NCBI GenBank assembly: GCA_905221605.1
Contig: CAJNDS010000113.1
Span: 1,510,582-1,574,581, forward strand
Direction of reading: 5' to 3'
DNA from: Symbiodinium natans
Lineage: Eukaryota > Sar > Dinophyceae > Suessiales > Symbiodiniaceae
Length of the DNA: 64,000 nt
Shown piece after piece: positions 8,949 through 17,300 of this stretch (position 1 is its first letter; each line of letters opens with the position of its first letter). A program made the position numbers and the translations under genes. A model generated the notes under the pieces. That model was not told where the DNA came from. It worked only from the letters and a program-made list of their open reading frames with translations, and searched no databases.

Positions 8949-9500
8949 ATGACAGATCAAAGCTCGGAAATTGTAGCAGTCAATGATGAACCTGAAAATG
9001 AAGCAACCGAAGCGCAACCTGAAACCGAAGCACCAATGCCTGAACCGGAAAAGGAAGAAGCTAAACGAGTTAAAATTCGCGACGTTGTAAAAGAACCTGC
9101 TGAATGTAGGGACTGTAAAAAAACGATGACTATAAAAACGTTGAGATATACCCATCCTGAAAAATGCGAAAAGAAACCAAGTAATATTATTGATAAACCA
9201 GTAAAAAGACAAGCACCTAGAACCAAAGCAAAAATAAACGTTGAACCTCTCGCACCGGAACATAATGAAAATAATTCAGTGGCACCGCCACAATATCAAG
9301 AACAACAACCGCCTGTTACAAAAGCAATTCCGCCAGTGCAACCGCAACAATTTTCAAATCCTTATGCAAATTTAACGCAACAACAATTATTGCAATTACA
9401 AATGAAATCAATGAACGCCGAAATTTTGAGAAGAAGACAGGAAAAATCTGATAATATGTGCAAAGCCATGTTTCAATCAAGAAGTAAAAAATCTAAATAA
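8949..9500 (+). CDS. Acidic/Pro-Gln-rich protein with zinc-finger-like motif
   Basis: A 183-residue reading from the ATG at 8949, directly after AACAATATATATAT. An in-frame ATG at 8910 would overlap the penton stop and is less likely. The N-terminus is Glu/Pro-rich. The middle has a CxxC followed by His and Cys (CRDCKKTM, then HPEKC), a plausible single zinc site. A basic segment and a Gln/Pro-rich region follow, and the tail is helical and basic (EILRRRQEKS). No family is recognised. Its place between penton and coiled-coil genes suggests an internal virion or scaffold protein. Confidence 0.55.
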   Translation: MTDQSSEIVAVNDEPENEATEAQPETEAPMPEPEKEEAKRVKIRDVVKEPAECRDCKKTMTIKTLRYTHPEKCEKKPSNIIDKPVKRQAPRTKAKINVEPLAPEHNENNSVAPPQYQEQQPPVTKAIPPVQPQQFSNPYANLTQQQLLQLQMKSMNAEILRRRQEKSDNMCKAMFQSRSKKSK

Positions 9501-9512
9501 TAATATATACAA

Positions 9513-9854
9513 ATGGTTCTATATAATAGGTTCAAATTTCAGAAAAACAAAAAAATGCATAAGAAAAAATCATTAGATAATCCCGTCGTGAATTCACCCG
9601 AAGATCTGGTGTATAGGCAACAAAATATTGATTATTTACTGAATTTGAAAAAGCAACTGGAAGCGAGAGAGGCAAAAGAAAAGAATCTGGCGTTTAAACG
9701 TAGATTGTTAGAGGGTCAGATGAAAGCAAATTATGAAAGTGAGATGTCAAGATTGAAAGGGGAAATGCATAATCCTAGAATACCCGAGACTTCTCTGGAA
9801 CATCTCAAAAAAAGGTATGACACATTAAGCGAATTAAGTGAAACAATTTTCTAA
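9513..9854 (+). CDS. Coiled-coil hypothetical protein
   Basis: A 113-residue, highly charged and almost wholly helical protein. Residues about 45-110 form a strong coiled coil (KKQLEAREAKEKNLAFKRR onward). The start at 9513 follows AATAATATATAC; a Met 14 residues later is an alternative. It lies 12 bases after the preceding gene and 18 before the next, all on the plus strand, so joint expression is likely. Not assigned to a family; a scaffold or core protein would fit the context. Confidence 0.5.
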   Translation: MVLYNRFKFQKNKKMHKKKSLDNPVVNSPEDLVYRQQNIDYLLNLKKQLEAREAKEKNLAFKRRLLEGQMKANYESEMSRLKGEMHNPRIPETSLEHLKKRYDTLSELSETIF

Positions 9855-9872
9855 AACAATATATAAAAAAGA

Positions 9873-11228
9873 ATGGTAGTTAAAAACGCTGGAATACAAT
9901 TTCACAGAAGATCGAGATATGAAGATATTTTGGAGCTGGTTAATGACGACGAAGAAGCGTTGAAACCCTTTCCGAATAGAGATGCTGTATTTTATAAACA
10001 AAGCAACAAAGGAACTCGTTTTGATGGAAAAGATCATTTGGACAAATTAAAAGTTCAAGAAAAACAAATTGCCGAAAGAATTGTTAGGGATCATATGCTA
10101 CGCGAATACGCTAGCGATAACAATTTTACACATAGAGCATTATTTACAGAGCACGATCGCCCAGAACCAGAACAACCCAGATCGCCAGAAATGTTTCGTA
10201 TTGCAACGGACACCGACAATATGTCTTTTATTGAAGAATTCGGCACACCCCCCGAGCAACAATTGTTTCAAATCGATGAAACATTAGGAAACGTAGCGAC
10301 CGCACATCAAGGCAACCAACAAGCAATCAATCAAGCGCACCAACAACAGTTAGAAAGAGAGGAAGAAGGCGGTTCGGGCATTCTTCGGAGTTTAGGAAGC
10401 GGGGCATTAAGTTTAGGAAGCGGGGCATTAAGTTTAGGAAGCGGGGCATTACGAGTAGGGGGCAATGTTGCGGGCAATATGATTTCCGGTATGGATTTTA
10501 CTTCTGCCGCGTTTGCTGGACTTACACAGGAAGCCGCGCAAGCATTAGGCGAGACATTAATGAGGAGAATAAACCCGCCACCCAGACAGCTATTAGACTT
10601 TTCAGGAGATCCTCGCGCGGGTCAATTTACAACTTATGACCCAATGCCAATTCCAAACATGGAATATTTACAACCTTCAATAGTTTTACAACCACATCAA
10701 CCTAACGTCGGTGCTACACAACAACCTTTACCGATTGCATCATCAAGCCAACCTACGCTAGCAGAATTACCACCAATACCACGTCCAATACCACAGCGAC
10801 CAACAGAGCCGAGAACAAAAGCAAGACCCAGACCATCACCGAAAACACCGCCACCACCACAGCCAAATTTTCAAGAAGGCGGTTCGTCAAGTTCAAGCGG
10901 AAACGCGCCACCACCACAACCACCGCAACCACCACAAAATGAACGCCCAAGAACCCGTTTAACCAGAAAAACAAATTTGAAGGAAGGAACAACAGAAGAG
11001 CAGGATATGGCATCACCTACATTAATCATTCCAAGCAAAATAGGTATTCAAAAATTGAGAGAAGTATTCGAAGAAGCTAACAACAGAAATACTATAAATA
11101 CTAAAACTTACAGAAGCTATAAAAGTATATATAACAATTGGATCAGGTCAGCGGGAGATAAAGAAATGAAAAAACAATATCTGAAAGAACTCAAAGATTT
11201 GTATAGAAAAGAAATATTTAGAAAATAA
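9873..11228 (+). CDS. Large Pro/Gln-rich structural protein, hypothetical
   Basis: A 451-residue protein. The N-terminus is charged and helical. A 21-base unit occurs three times at about 10,388-10,450, encoding LGSGALS/LGSGALR, and leads into a Gly/Ala-rich amphipathic segment (GNVAGNMISGMDFTSAAFAGL) that may be membrane-active. Residues about 265-365 are Pro/Gln/Ser-rich and disordered, and the C-terminal 80 residues form a basic helical domain. The start follows AACAATATATAAAAAAG. It ends the plus-strand run and is followed by a perfect 12-bp hairpin. The family is unknown. The layout recalls internal minor capsid proteins such as adenovirus pVI, but that is only an analogy. Confidence 0.55.
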   Translation: MVVKNAGIQFHRRSRYEDILELVNDDEEALKPFPNRDAVFYKQSNKGTRFDGKDHLDKLKVQEKQIAERIVRDHMLREYASDNNFTHRALFTEHDRPEPEQPRSPEMFRIATDTDNMSFIEEFGTPPEQQLFQIDETLGNVATAHQGNQQAINQAHQQQLEREEEGGSGILRSLGSGALSLGSGALSLGSGALRVGGNVAGNMISGMDFTSAAFAGLTQEAAQALGETLMRRINPPPRQLLDFSGDPRAGQFTTYDPMPIPNMEYLQPSIVLQPHQPNVGATQQPLPIASSSQPTLAELPPIPRPIPQRPTEPRTKARPRPSPKTPPPPQPNFQEGGSSSSSGNAPPPQPPQPPQNERPRTRLTRKTNLKEGTTEEQDMASPTLIIPSKIGIQKLREVFEEANNRNTINTKTYRSYKSIYNNWIRSAGDKEMKKQYLKELKDLYRKEIFRK

Positions 11229-11240
11229 AAAGCTCCAAAG

Positions 11241-11273
11241 TATTTCAATAAATTATTATTCTTTATTGAAATA
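11241..11273. terminator. Perfect 12-bp hairpin after the 451-residue gene
   Basis: TATTTCAATAAA at 11,241-11,252 is the exact reverse complement of 11,262-11,273, with a 9-base loop. It starts 12 bases after the stop of the 9873-11,228 gene and ends the plus-strand run. Confidence 0.62.
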
Positions 11274-11289
11274 TTTTCATTATTCCAAT

Positions 11290-11660
11290 CACCCAAATCT
11301 ACATTTTTATCGCGCAGGGCTGACGCTCGACCCCATCTGTGCCGTCTGCCCATCGCTGTATGTCCTTCGTCGGTGTTTCGAAAAAAACAAGCAAAAATAT
11401 TACAACTACTAACCAAAAGAAAAGGAAAAGGTTGCCTTTGATGACACTGTCCTCCCCGTCCATTGCTCACAATGGTCTGCATCGTTAGCCATGTCCTCGC
11501 CAAGGAAATTACAATGTAAAAAACAAAACAAAATTGTATTTTCCACCCCGCCTTCAAATGGACTTCAAAAGAAGCGGACGCCATACCAGAACGAACCAGC
11601 AACCACGGCGCCCCAGCGGATCATGATCGCCTTTCAGGGTAAAATAAAAAGAACAAAACA
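11290..11660 (-). other. GC-richer island with possible spliced exons
   Basis: On the minus strand an ATG near 11,581 opens MASASFEVHLKAGWK in GC-rich sequence, then AT-rich DNA, then a second GC-rich stretch around 11,440-11,510, again followed by AT-rich DNA. The phrase TCTTTTGAAG(T/C) is shared with the complement of positions 41-60 and, in part, with 2325-2340. A variant of the ATCAAAGGCAAC motif recurs here and in the 2040-2460 island. No complete gene model is supported; it looks like exons of a non-viral-style gene. Confidence 0.3.
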
Positions 11661-11713
11661 ATTACTATATTAATTTCTTACTAGATTCAAAAAGTATTTT
11701 AAAACGCCCCACC

Positions 11714-11891
11714 TCATCCTGATTTTTTAGGGCGTCCTCGCCCTTTTTTAGGCGTAGCTATGGAAACGGTATTCAGATAAGGCATTTGTGTGCATAAGGA
11801 ACCACCATTCACGTATGGCACGATACCATTCGCATCGGGCATGACGGTGTCATCTTCACGTCCTTTGCCTTCTTCTTCTCCGTCATCATCG

Positions 11892-11923
<32 letters not shown>

Positions 11924-12811
11924 GTTAGGGGGCACGTGACCAGTAAAACTATTATACCCTCGCTTCTTTCTAGTTTTAGGCTCTTTTGTCATAGTATCAT
12001 ATAACTTTTCCCAACTAATAGAACCATCATCTACTCCAAAAAGATTAACAATAACGGCTTCCATAGAACGACGAACCAAACGATCGCAACAGTCTTTCAA
12101 CAAAAGAACTTCACCTAAATTACTATCAATATAAGGCATCGTAAGATCCACGAGTTGTTTAATTCGGAGTTCGCCCTTGTTATGTCCAGCTAGGGTAGGA
12201 ATAGATTTCGTTAAGTCTTTGTTGGATACATTCTTAAACAACTCGCGGATGCATTCTTTCGGGTTGTCCTTGGACTTATCAACCAATTCTTTAACCTTCT
12301 TAACAACCTCATCAAAAACGGAACACTCAACCGAAGAACTCTCCATACGATATTTCTTGCCCCTTATCTCCTCATCGATAAACCGAACCCGCTGAACCTT
12401 GGAAGAATACCCCGCTGTAAGTTTAAAACCCTCGTCATCAACCGACTTACGTTTTTTAGGCGCACCACCAACCATTAGGGGGACTTTATTACCATGGTTA
12501 TCATAAACCCACGTAGCTTCTCCACCGCCATTACCCTCCTCCTCCATATCAGTCTCGCCCTCGCTGTCGTTGCAAAGCAGGACGTCCAATAAATCACCAG
12601 ATGCATCCATAGTATCAGATTGAACCTCGGATTTAAATTTTTCAACAAAAAAAATACTTACAAATTTAAGACAGGATACCTTCCACGTCTGCTCGTCGCG
12701 GTGGATGCCATATTTTTCCTCGATCTTGGTCTTCACGTTGTCGATGGTGTCTGATGCTTCCACATCCATAGCGATGGTCTCGCCCGTCATGGTCTTCACG
12801 AAGATCTGCAT
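11714..12811 (-). CDS. Ubiquitin-like N-terminus fused to AT-hook protein
   Basis: A 365-residue reading from the ATG at 12,811; a longer frame to 12,871 adds only a hydrophobic, unconvincing start. Residues 1-41 are a divergent ubiquitin N-terminus ([18 protein letters not shown], then [10 protein letters not shown]). The ubiquitin fold then stops and gives way to an unrelated stretch, where GTAAGT near 12,661 resembles a splice donor. The rest is a charged protein with a basic nuclear-signal-like PKKRK, a predicted helical domain at about 170-280, a run of 15 Asp and a C-terminal AT-hook ([10 protein letters not shown]). A nuclear DNA-binding role is suggested. Whether the ubiquitin part is translated with the rest or joined by splicing is not known. 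The shared upstream element lies at about 12,936-12,981. Confidence 0.55.
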
Positions 12812-12935
12812 AGCCTCAATACCAAAAAAAAAGAACATATATATAAAAAACTTATCCACGTAGAAAAACATAACTACTAAAAAAACTTGATATAATGCAA
12901 TACGAGTAGCGACGGGTCTTGGCGAATTGAAAAGA

Positions 12936-12981
12936 GTTGAAACACTCTAAAAAGTTTGAAGCAAAAACGCTACATTGAAAA
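12936..12981 (-). promoter_or_regulatory. Upstream element shared with 13,717-13,763 (copy A)
   Basis: The plus strand reads GTTGAAACACTCT, two bases, AAAGTTTGAAGCA, then AAA, GCTAC and GAAAA with small differences from copy B. It lies about 125 bases upstream of the ubiquitin-like gene start. Matching order and spacing at two genes of the same strand suggests a promoter or a duplicated 5' region. Confidence 0.5.
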
Positions 12982-13288
12982 ACAGATGCCTCAACTAAAC
13001 GCTCACAACATGCAATGCTCACAGAATACGCCTTGTAAAGTGCATTATTTTTAGCTTTCACAGGTGGCTCGACTGGTGTGTAGCTACACTGCTATGTCTG
13101 CTATAATGCGGATCATTCGCAACACTTTGGTCGCTTATCAAAACTGACGAGGAACAAAAGCATTTCATGCACTCGTCTGCTTCAAGTTAAAATTCGTTTA
13201 GATTAGCAAAACACAGCGTAGCCAAAATTGATGCACTAGCGAAGGTGCCTATACAAAGCGCTCATCAGATGGTAAAGAACTGATCGTC

Positions 13289-13702
13289 CTAGTCGTCGTC
13301 GTCGTCATCGTCGTCATCGTCTGGCGTTGAAGTCCCGCACGATGTAGAATCATATCCGCGATCAATTTCTCCGATGTCTCCTTCATCAATGTCAGAAGGA
13401 TATCCTTCTTCAACGTTCCGCTCATCTGCCATATAAACGTCGAGGTAGATATGAACATCATAGTTTATTGGGATCAATGCCAGTTCTCGGACAAGGGTTC
13501 GTCTGCCATCGAAATCCACGTGCTGGATGATACGGGTCTCATTGATGACGATTTCATCGATCTCATCAACTGTAAAGGGCGCCAAGATTTGGTTGATCGA
13601 CATCACTGACGCGTCCGCCCACGAAAGGGTTTGATAACTCATGGTCGCTCCACCATCTGGAACGCTGTGATACTCAACATCGATCCGGATGTTTTCAGTC
13701 AT
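13289..13702 (-). CDS. Hypothetical acidic protein with poly-Asp tail
   Basis: A 137-residue reading from the ATG at 13,702 (MTENIRIDVEYHSV). An upstream Met at 13,783 would place the shared upstream element inside the coding region and is less likely. The body is a compact mixed alpha/beta sequence (VDEIDEIVINETRIIQHVDF; INYDVHIYLDVYM). The last 40 residues are highly acidic and end in ten Asp. A poly-Asp run and the same upstream element also occur in the ubiquitin-like gene 0.5 kb away, so the two are probably co-regulated. No family is recognised. Base composition is richer in GC than the capsid genes. Confidence 0.5.
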   Translation of the reverse strand: MTENIRIDVEYHSVPDGGATMSYQTLSWADASVMSINQILAPFTVDEIDEIVINETRIIQHVDFDGRRTLVRELALIPINYDVHIYLDVYMADERNVEEGYPSDIDEGDIGEIDRGYDSTSCGTSTPDDDDDDDDDD

Positions 13703-13716
13703 GGCGACCAATCTAC

Positions 13717-13763
13717 GAATTGAAACACTCTGAAAAGTTTGAAGCATAAATGCTACGACGGAA
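13717..13763 (-). promoter_or_regulatory. Upstream element shared with 12,936-12,981 (copy B)
   Basis: It contains ATTGAAACACTCTGA, AAAGTTTGAAGCA and GCTAC in the same order as copy A. It lies only about 15-60 bases upstream of the ATG at 13,702, closer than copy A is to its gene. Confidence 0.5.
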
Positions 13764-13887
13764 AATATATTCTCGCACTGCACAACCGATCATGACAGAA
13801 TGCACATGACGCACTGCCTGCAATACGATATACAATAAAAAGTTTTAAAAGTTTTAAAAACTAAAATATATAGTATTATATATATAG

Positions 13888-14124
13888 ATGAAAAAATCGG
13901 TTCAAGATGAATTGTTTGAAATTCTTTACAAACAAGCAAAGCACGAATTAGAAAAGCTAGAAATCATCAAAGAAAGTAGGATAAGCAAAATCGAAGAAAT
14001 AAAACAAAAATGCGTTATAGAAAAAGAAGAACAGGAACATTTAGATAAGGAAATGAAATATTTAGATAGACAAATTGAGCTACAAAAGGAATTGATAGAT
14101 TTATATGAAAATAATAATTCTTAA
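13888..14124 (+). CDS. Small coiled-coil protein
   Basis: A 78-residue protein that is helical throughout, with heptads of Leu/Ile between Glu/Lys (YKQAKHELEKLEIIKESR onward). The start follows TATTATATATATAG, the AT box used by this block. A hairpin (14,123-14,142) begins at the stop codon. It is the last gene before the AT-rich edge of the block. Function unknown; it resembles other short coiled-coil virion or scaffold proteins only in general character. Confidence 0.55.
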   Translation: MKKSVQDELFEILYKQAKHELEKLEIIKESRISKIEEIKQKCVIEKEEQEHLDKEMKYLDRQIELQKELIDLYENNNS

Positions 14125-14142
14125 AATCTTTACAAAGATTTT
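14123..14142 (+). terminator. Hairpin at stop of the 78-residue gene
   Basis: AAAATCTTT at 14,123-14,131 is the exact reverse complement of 14,134-14,142 with a two-base loop. It overlaps the stop codon. Confidence 0.5.
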
Positions 14143-14440
14143 TAACAAAGATAATTTATAAAATGCAATTTTTCAACAAATATTTTTGGAAGATTTTTAA
14201 GATGAAAATTTTGAAATATTATTGTTATGAAAATTTTGGAAAATTTTATGATGAAATTTTTAATATTTTTTATCATAAAATTATTGATTTTTTATTGGGA
14301 TTTTTTGCGAGGAACGGATGAGGGTCGGATGTCAAAAATGAGGAAAAATATATTGAAATGTTGAAAACGTATATCCCCCCCTAGGGAAAAAACGAATGAG
14401 GGTTGAGCGGGTGTAAAAAAAAGTGGGGCATACCCATCCC
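14143..14440. other. AT-rich edge of viral block with 11-bp inverted repeat
   Basis: Non-coding AT-rich DNA with repeated AAAATTTTG phrases. AATTTTATGAT at 14,242-14,252 pairs exactly with 14,272-14,282. Composition becomes host-like by about 14,440. A CCCCCCTAGGG at about 14,378 faces a CCTAGGGG at 34-41 near the window start; this is too short to be called a terminal repeat. Confidence 0.45.
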
Positions 14441-14446
14441 TAACTC

Positions 14447-14862
14447 TCAATGGGGCGGCCTGACGGCACGCGCCCAGGAGGAACGCGGGTGGCAGCCACG
14501 TCATGCTTGCGCCAGCTGCAGGAAAAGTTGCGCCAACTCCTGATCGCAGGTAGCCACGCACTTGCAATGGTGCCAGACTGCCGCGTTGGCAGGCCAGGGC
14601 TGGGGCCAAGAGGCACCCATCTGACGAGCGTGCTCTCAATGGGGCGGCCTGACGGTGCGCACCCAGGAGGGACGCAGGCGGCATCGACCTCTTGCTTGCA
14701 CCAACTGCAGGAAAAGTTGCGCCAACTCCTAGCTGCTGGTAAACACGCACTTGCAACGGGGCTAGCTTCAGACTGACGCGTTGGCAAGCCAGGGGCAAAG
14801 GCTTTCAGTCGACCCATGCGCCCTTTGTTGGGGCCAAAAGGCACCCAGCTGGCGAGCGTCAA
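14447..14862. repeat. Two-copy tandem duplication, about 190 and 225 bp
   Basis: Both copies begin CAATGGGGCGGCCTGACGG and share GCAGGAAAAGTTGCGCCAAC, CACGCACTTGCAA, CGCGTTGGCA and AGGCACCCA in order. The second (from about 14,637) has an extra segment of about 35 bases near 14,790. Open frames on both strands follow the repeat and are not supported as genes. Confidence 0.75.
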
Positions 14863-15010
14863 CAGTAGCGCTAGTGCGGCTCGCTGCACTATAGGACTGT
14901 GATCATCACGTTTCGGAGCCGGACTCCACCGCAAGGTTCGCTCCATGGCATAGATGCTACATCTCCACAACTATAAGTCCCGCTGCTGGGACACAGCTGA
15001 GCCGGAGCGC

Positions 15011-15262
<252 letters not shown>

Positions 15263-16010
15263 CTCCTCCCCCTCCTCCTACCACCCCCTTCTACAACGAC
15301 TGCGACGGTTCCTGCCAGACTCACTCAAGCCCTGCACACTTCTCACTTTTGCATGCTCGCATTCTCCAGTCTGAAGCCAACGTACCAAACAACGTCAAAC
15401 GCAGTCAAAACTTTTGAATTTTTGAGCTAGATCAGTTTGTTGATTCATGCAAAAAGTTGGTAAGCTCATGTTGTTTTCAGTTTCTTTCGTTAAGAACATT
15501 CGTCAAACAAGAAAATTTGGATTATTTTTCTTTTTTCAATCCATGGAAAAAAGTTTGCACGTGCAATTCACGGAAATCTCTGCCCTCACAGTACGCGTCC
15601 GGTTCTTCAAGAGTGTTTCTAGAATAGTGGGTTTACTTGGCCGTTCTCTCAACTCTGCGGAACACGTTTCGCTGCGCACTGCCTGGCGCGCCTGTGAAAC
15701 TGCGCCCCACAGTGCCAGTCTTCCTTCTTTGATCAGCAGCCGCTGTGCGACAGTTGAGTTGCGTATCACGCGTTGTCTTGCATAACACGTTTGCAACTTG
15801 TAGGAAATGGCCAAGCAGCTGCCGTGTCTGACTGTCAAGCGTTGCAACACCACCAACTAGCAGCAGTGCGCTGAACCCTCTTTTTCTCACCAAAGTCACA
15901 AGTTGGAGGCTTTGTCAATGCAACTCCTTGCACACAAGTGAAAACTCTGCTCCGCTACGTGTTTTCCACAACCACAAAACAAACTCAAATCGCACTTGGC
16001 TTGCACGCAA
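15263..16010. other. Host DNA without supported gene
   Basis: Several overlapping ORFs of 60-110 codons exist on both strands, but none shows domain-like sequence, a signal peptide or clear splice context. Nothing else is recognised. Confidence 0.5.
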
Positions 16011-16011
16011 C

Positions 16012-16490
16012 ATCATCTTTGAGCCTCAGACTTTGCTGAAGGTTTCGAAGCTTCTCAAGGCCGGTCCGAGGCCTTCTCCAGGCGCGATATAGTTGCAGAG
16101 GGCTTTCAGGACTTTCTCATGCCCGTCGAATTTTTGGAAAGCTTAGGATCATCGAGGCTTCTTTTGAGGCCCGTCGAGAAGTCTGCGGCTCAAAATCTTT
16201 TATCTTTCACATGGAAGAGGCAGCCGGGGTTTGTCCGGGCTCGAGGCCTTGCGGGGACCCGTTTAATAGTATTATAAGCGCGGGTCCCCGAGGCCTCGTA
16301 ATCTTGCAAGCTAAAGGAGTTTTGGGATTTTGTTGAGGCCTCGTGAGGCCTCGGAAGACCTCGAAACCCCATGAGTGAGGCCTCAGAGGGCCTCGGAAGG
16401 CCGCAAGTGAGGCCTCAAAGGCCTTGCAATATCGGTTTGCGCGACTCCAAATGTGGGTCCAAAAATCTGAGCAATTCTGGCTTCGTGTGC
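16012..16490. repeat. AGGCCT-rich duplicated segment, copy 1
   Basis: It begins with CATCTTTGAGCCTCAGACTT and contains many AGGCCT palindromes around 16,330-16,430. It matches 17,301-17,975 in order and at high identity, but lacks two internal stretches present there. Confidence 0.85.
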
Positions 16491-17300
16491 GTAGGCCTCC
16501 CTGTGCACGTTTCTCTCTGATCACTTCCGCCAGAAAGCTGCCTGCAGAGGTCGTGGTTCTCAGTTTTCCGCGTTGAGTGCTTGTCTGTGGGCTCCGAGTG
16601 GAAAGCGCGAGATTGCAAAAATTAGAAGAATTCGCGGCCCCAAAAGTGGGCCCGCCAAACGGCCCCAATTTTGGGGTCACCGTTTCACAACCCCGAATTT
16701 AGTTCCAAATTATTACAAGGAAGCTGAGTCCATTTCGCGGTCCCATTTTTGGGACCGCGAGACGGCCCCGTTTTTTGGCCCGAATTTGAGCCCGTGCAAC
16801 CGGATCTCGGGAGCTGCGGCCTTGCAAATTTTCGGGCAGCGTGCGCGGGAGCTTGTCCAAAGCAGCTGCAAGCTCGTCTTTGTAATGCTGCAATGAAACA
16901 GAACTGCAACTGTGGAGGTCCATCCTGGCGAAGCCAGAATTGCTTGTGTTTTGTGAAAGTGGGGGTCGCCCGACAGCCTCTTAACTTTGGGCTTCGCCTT
17001 GGCAGGCCCAGCTGAGCTGCAGGTCTTGCTGGTTTTTTCTGTGGATAGGAGTCACGCTTCAATCTCTGGGAAGTTGACCAACGCGGCTTCAACGTTTTCT
17101 GTGGTTGTGCAGCGTCGCTTGGCAGACATTGCAGACTGAAACTCTTGGCGGCTTGGGTTTTGAACAGCGAAGATATTTGCGCGTGTTGCACCGGCAAGGA
17201 ACTTAAGTTGCCATGCGCCCAACGAAGAAGAAGATATAGGGAAGGCCGACGCCTCCGGCAGAAGTGTGAACGTCAGTTTGTCTTCTCCATTGAAGGGCAC
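16491..17300. other. Spacer between the duplicated segments
   Basis: Host DNA of moderate GC with repeated phrases such as CGGCCCC and GGGCCCG. Overlapping ORFs up to 170 codons exist but look random. No gene is supported. Confidence 0.4.

Larger units (their letters stand above)
1..14300. mobile_element. Endogenous polinton-like virus block, probably partial
   Basis: An AT-rich, gene-dense block contrasts sharply with the GC-rich host DNA that follows. It holds a packaging ATPase, a major capsid candidate, a penton-like protein, an S74-tipped fibre, a lipase and small structural proteins, the usual morphogenesis set of polinton-like viruses. Genes lie on both strands in short runs. The right edge lies near 14,290-14,440, where composition changes. 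The left edge is not seen: the first 90 bases are less AT-rich but resemble the GC-richer islands inside the block, so the element may continue outside the window. No terminal inverted repeat, polymerase, integrase or protease was found. The lineage is inferred from gene content, not from a search. Confidence 0.7.

Noticed and set aside
28-14395. Terminal inverted repeat at CCTAGGGG (34-41) and CCCCTAGG (about 14,380)
   Set aside because: Only an 8-base palindromic word, not extended on either side.
16207-17300. ORFs up to 170 codons around the AGGCCT segments
   Set aside because: Frames follow the repeat on both strands and are not conserved as protein between the two copies.
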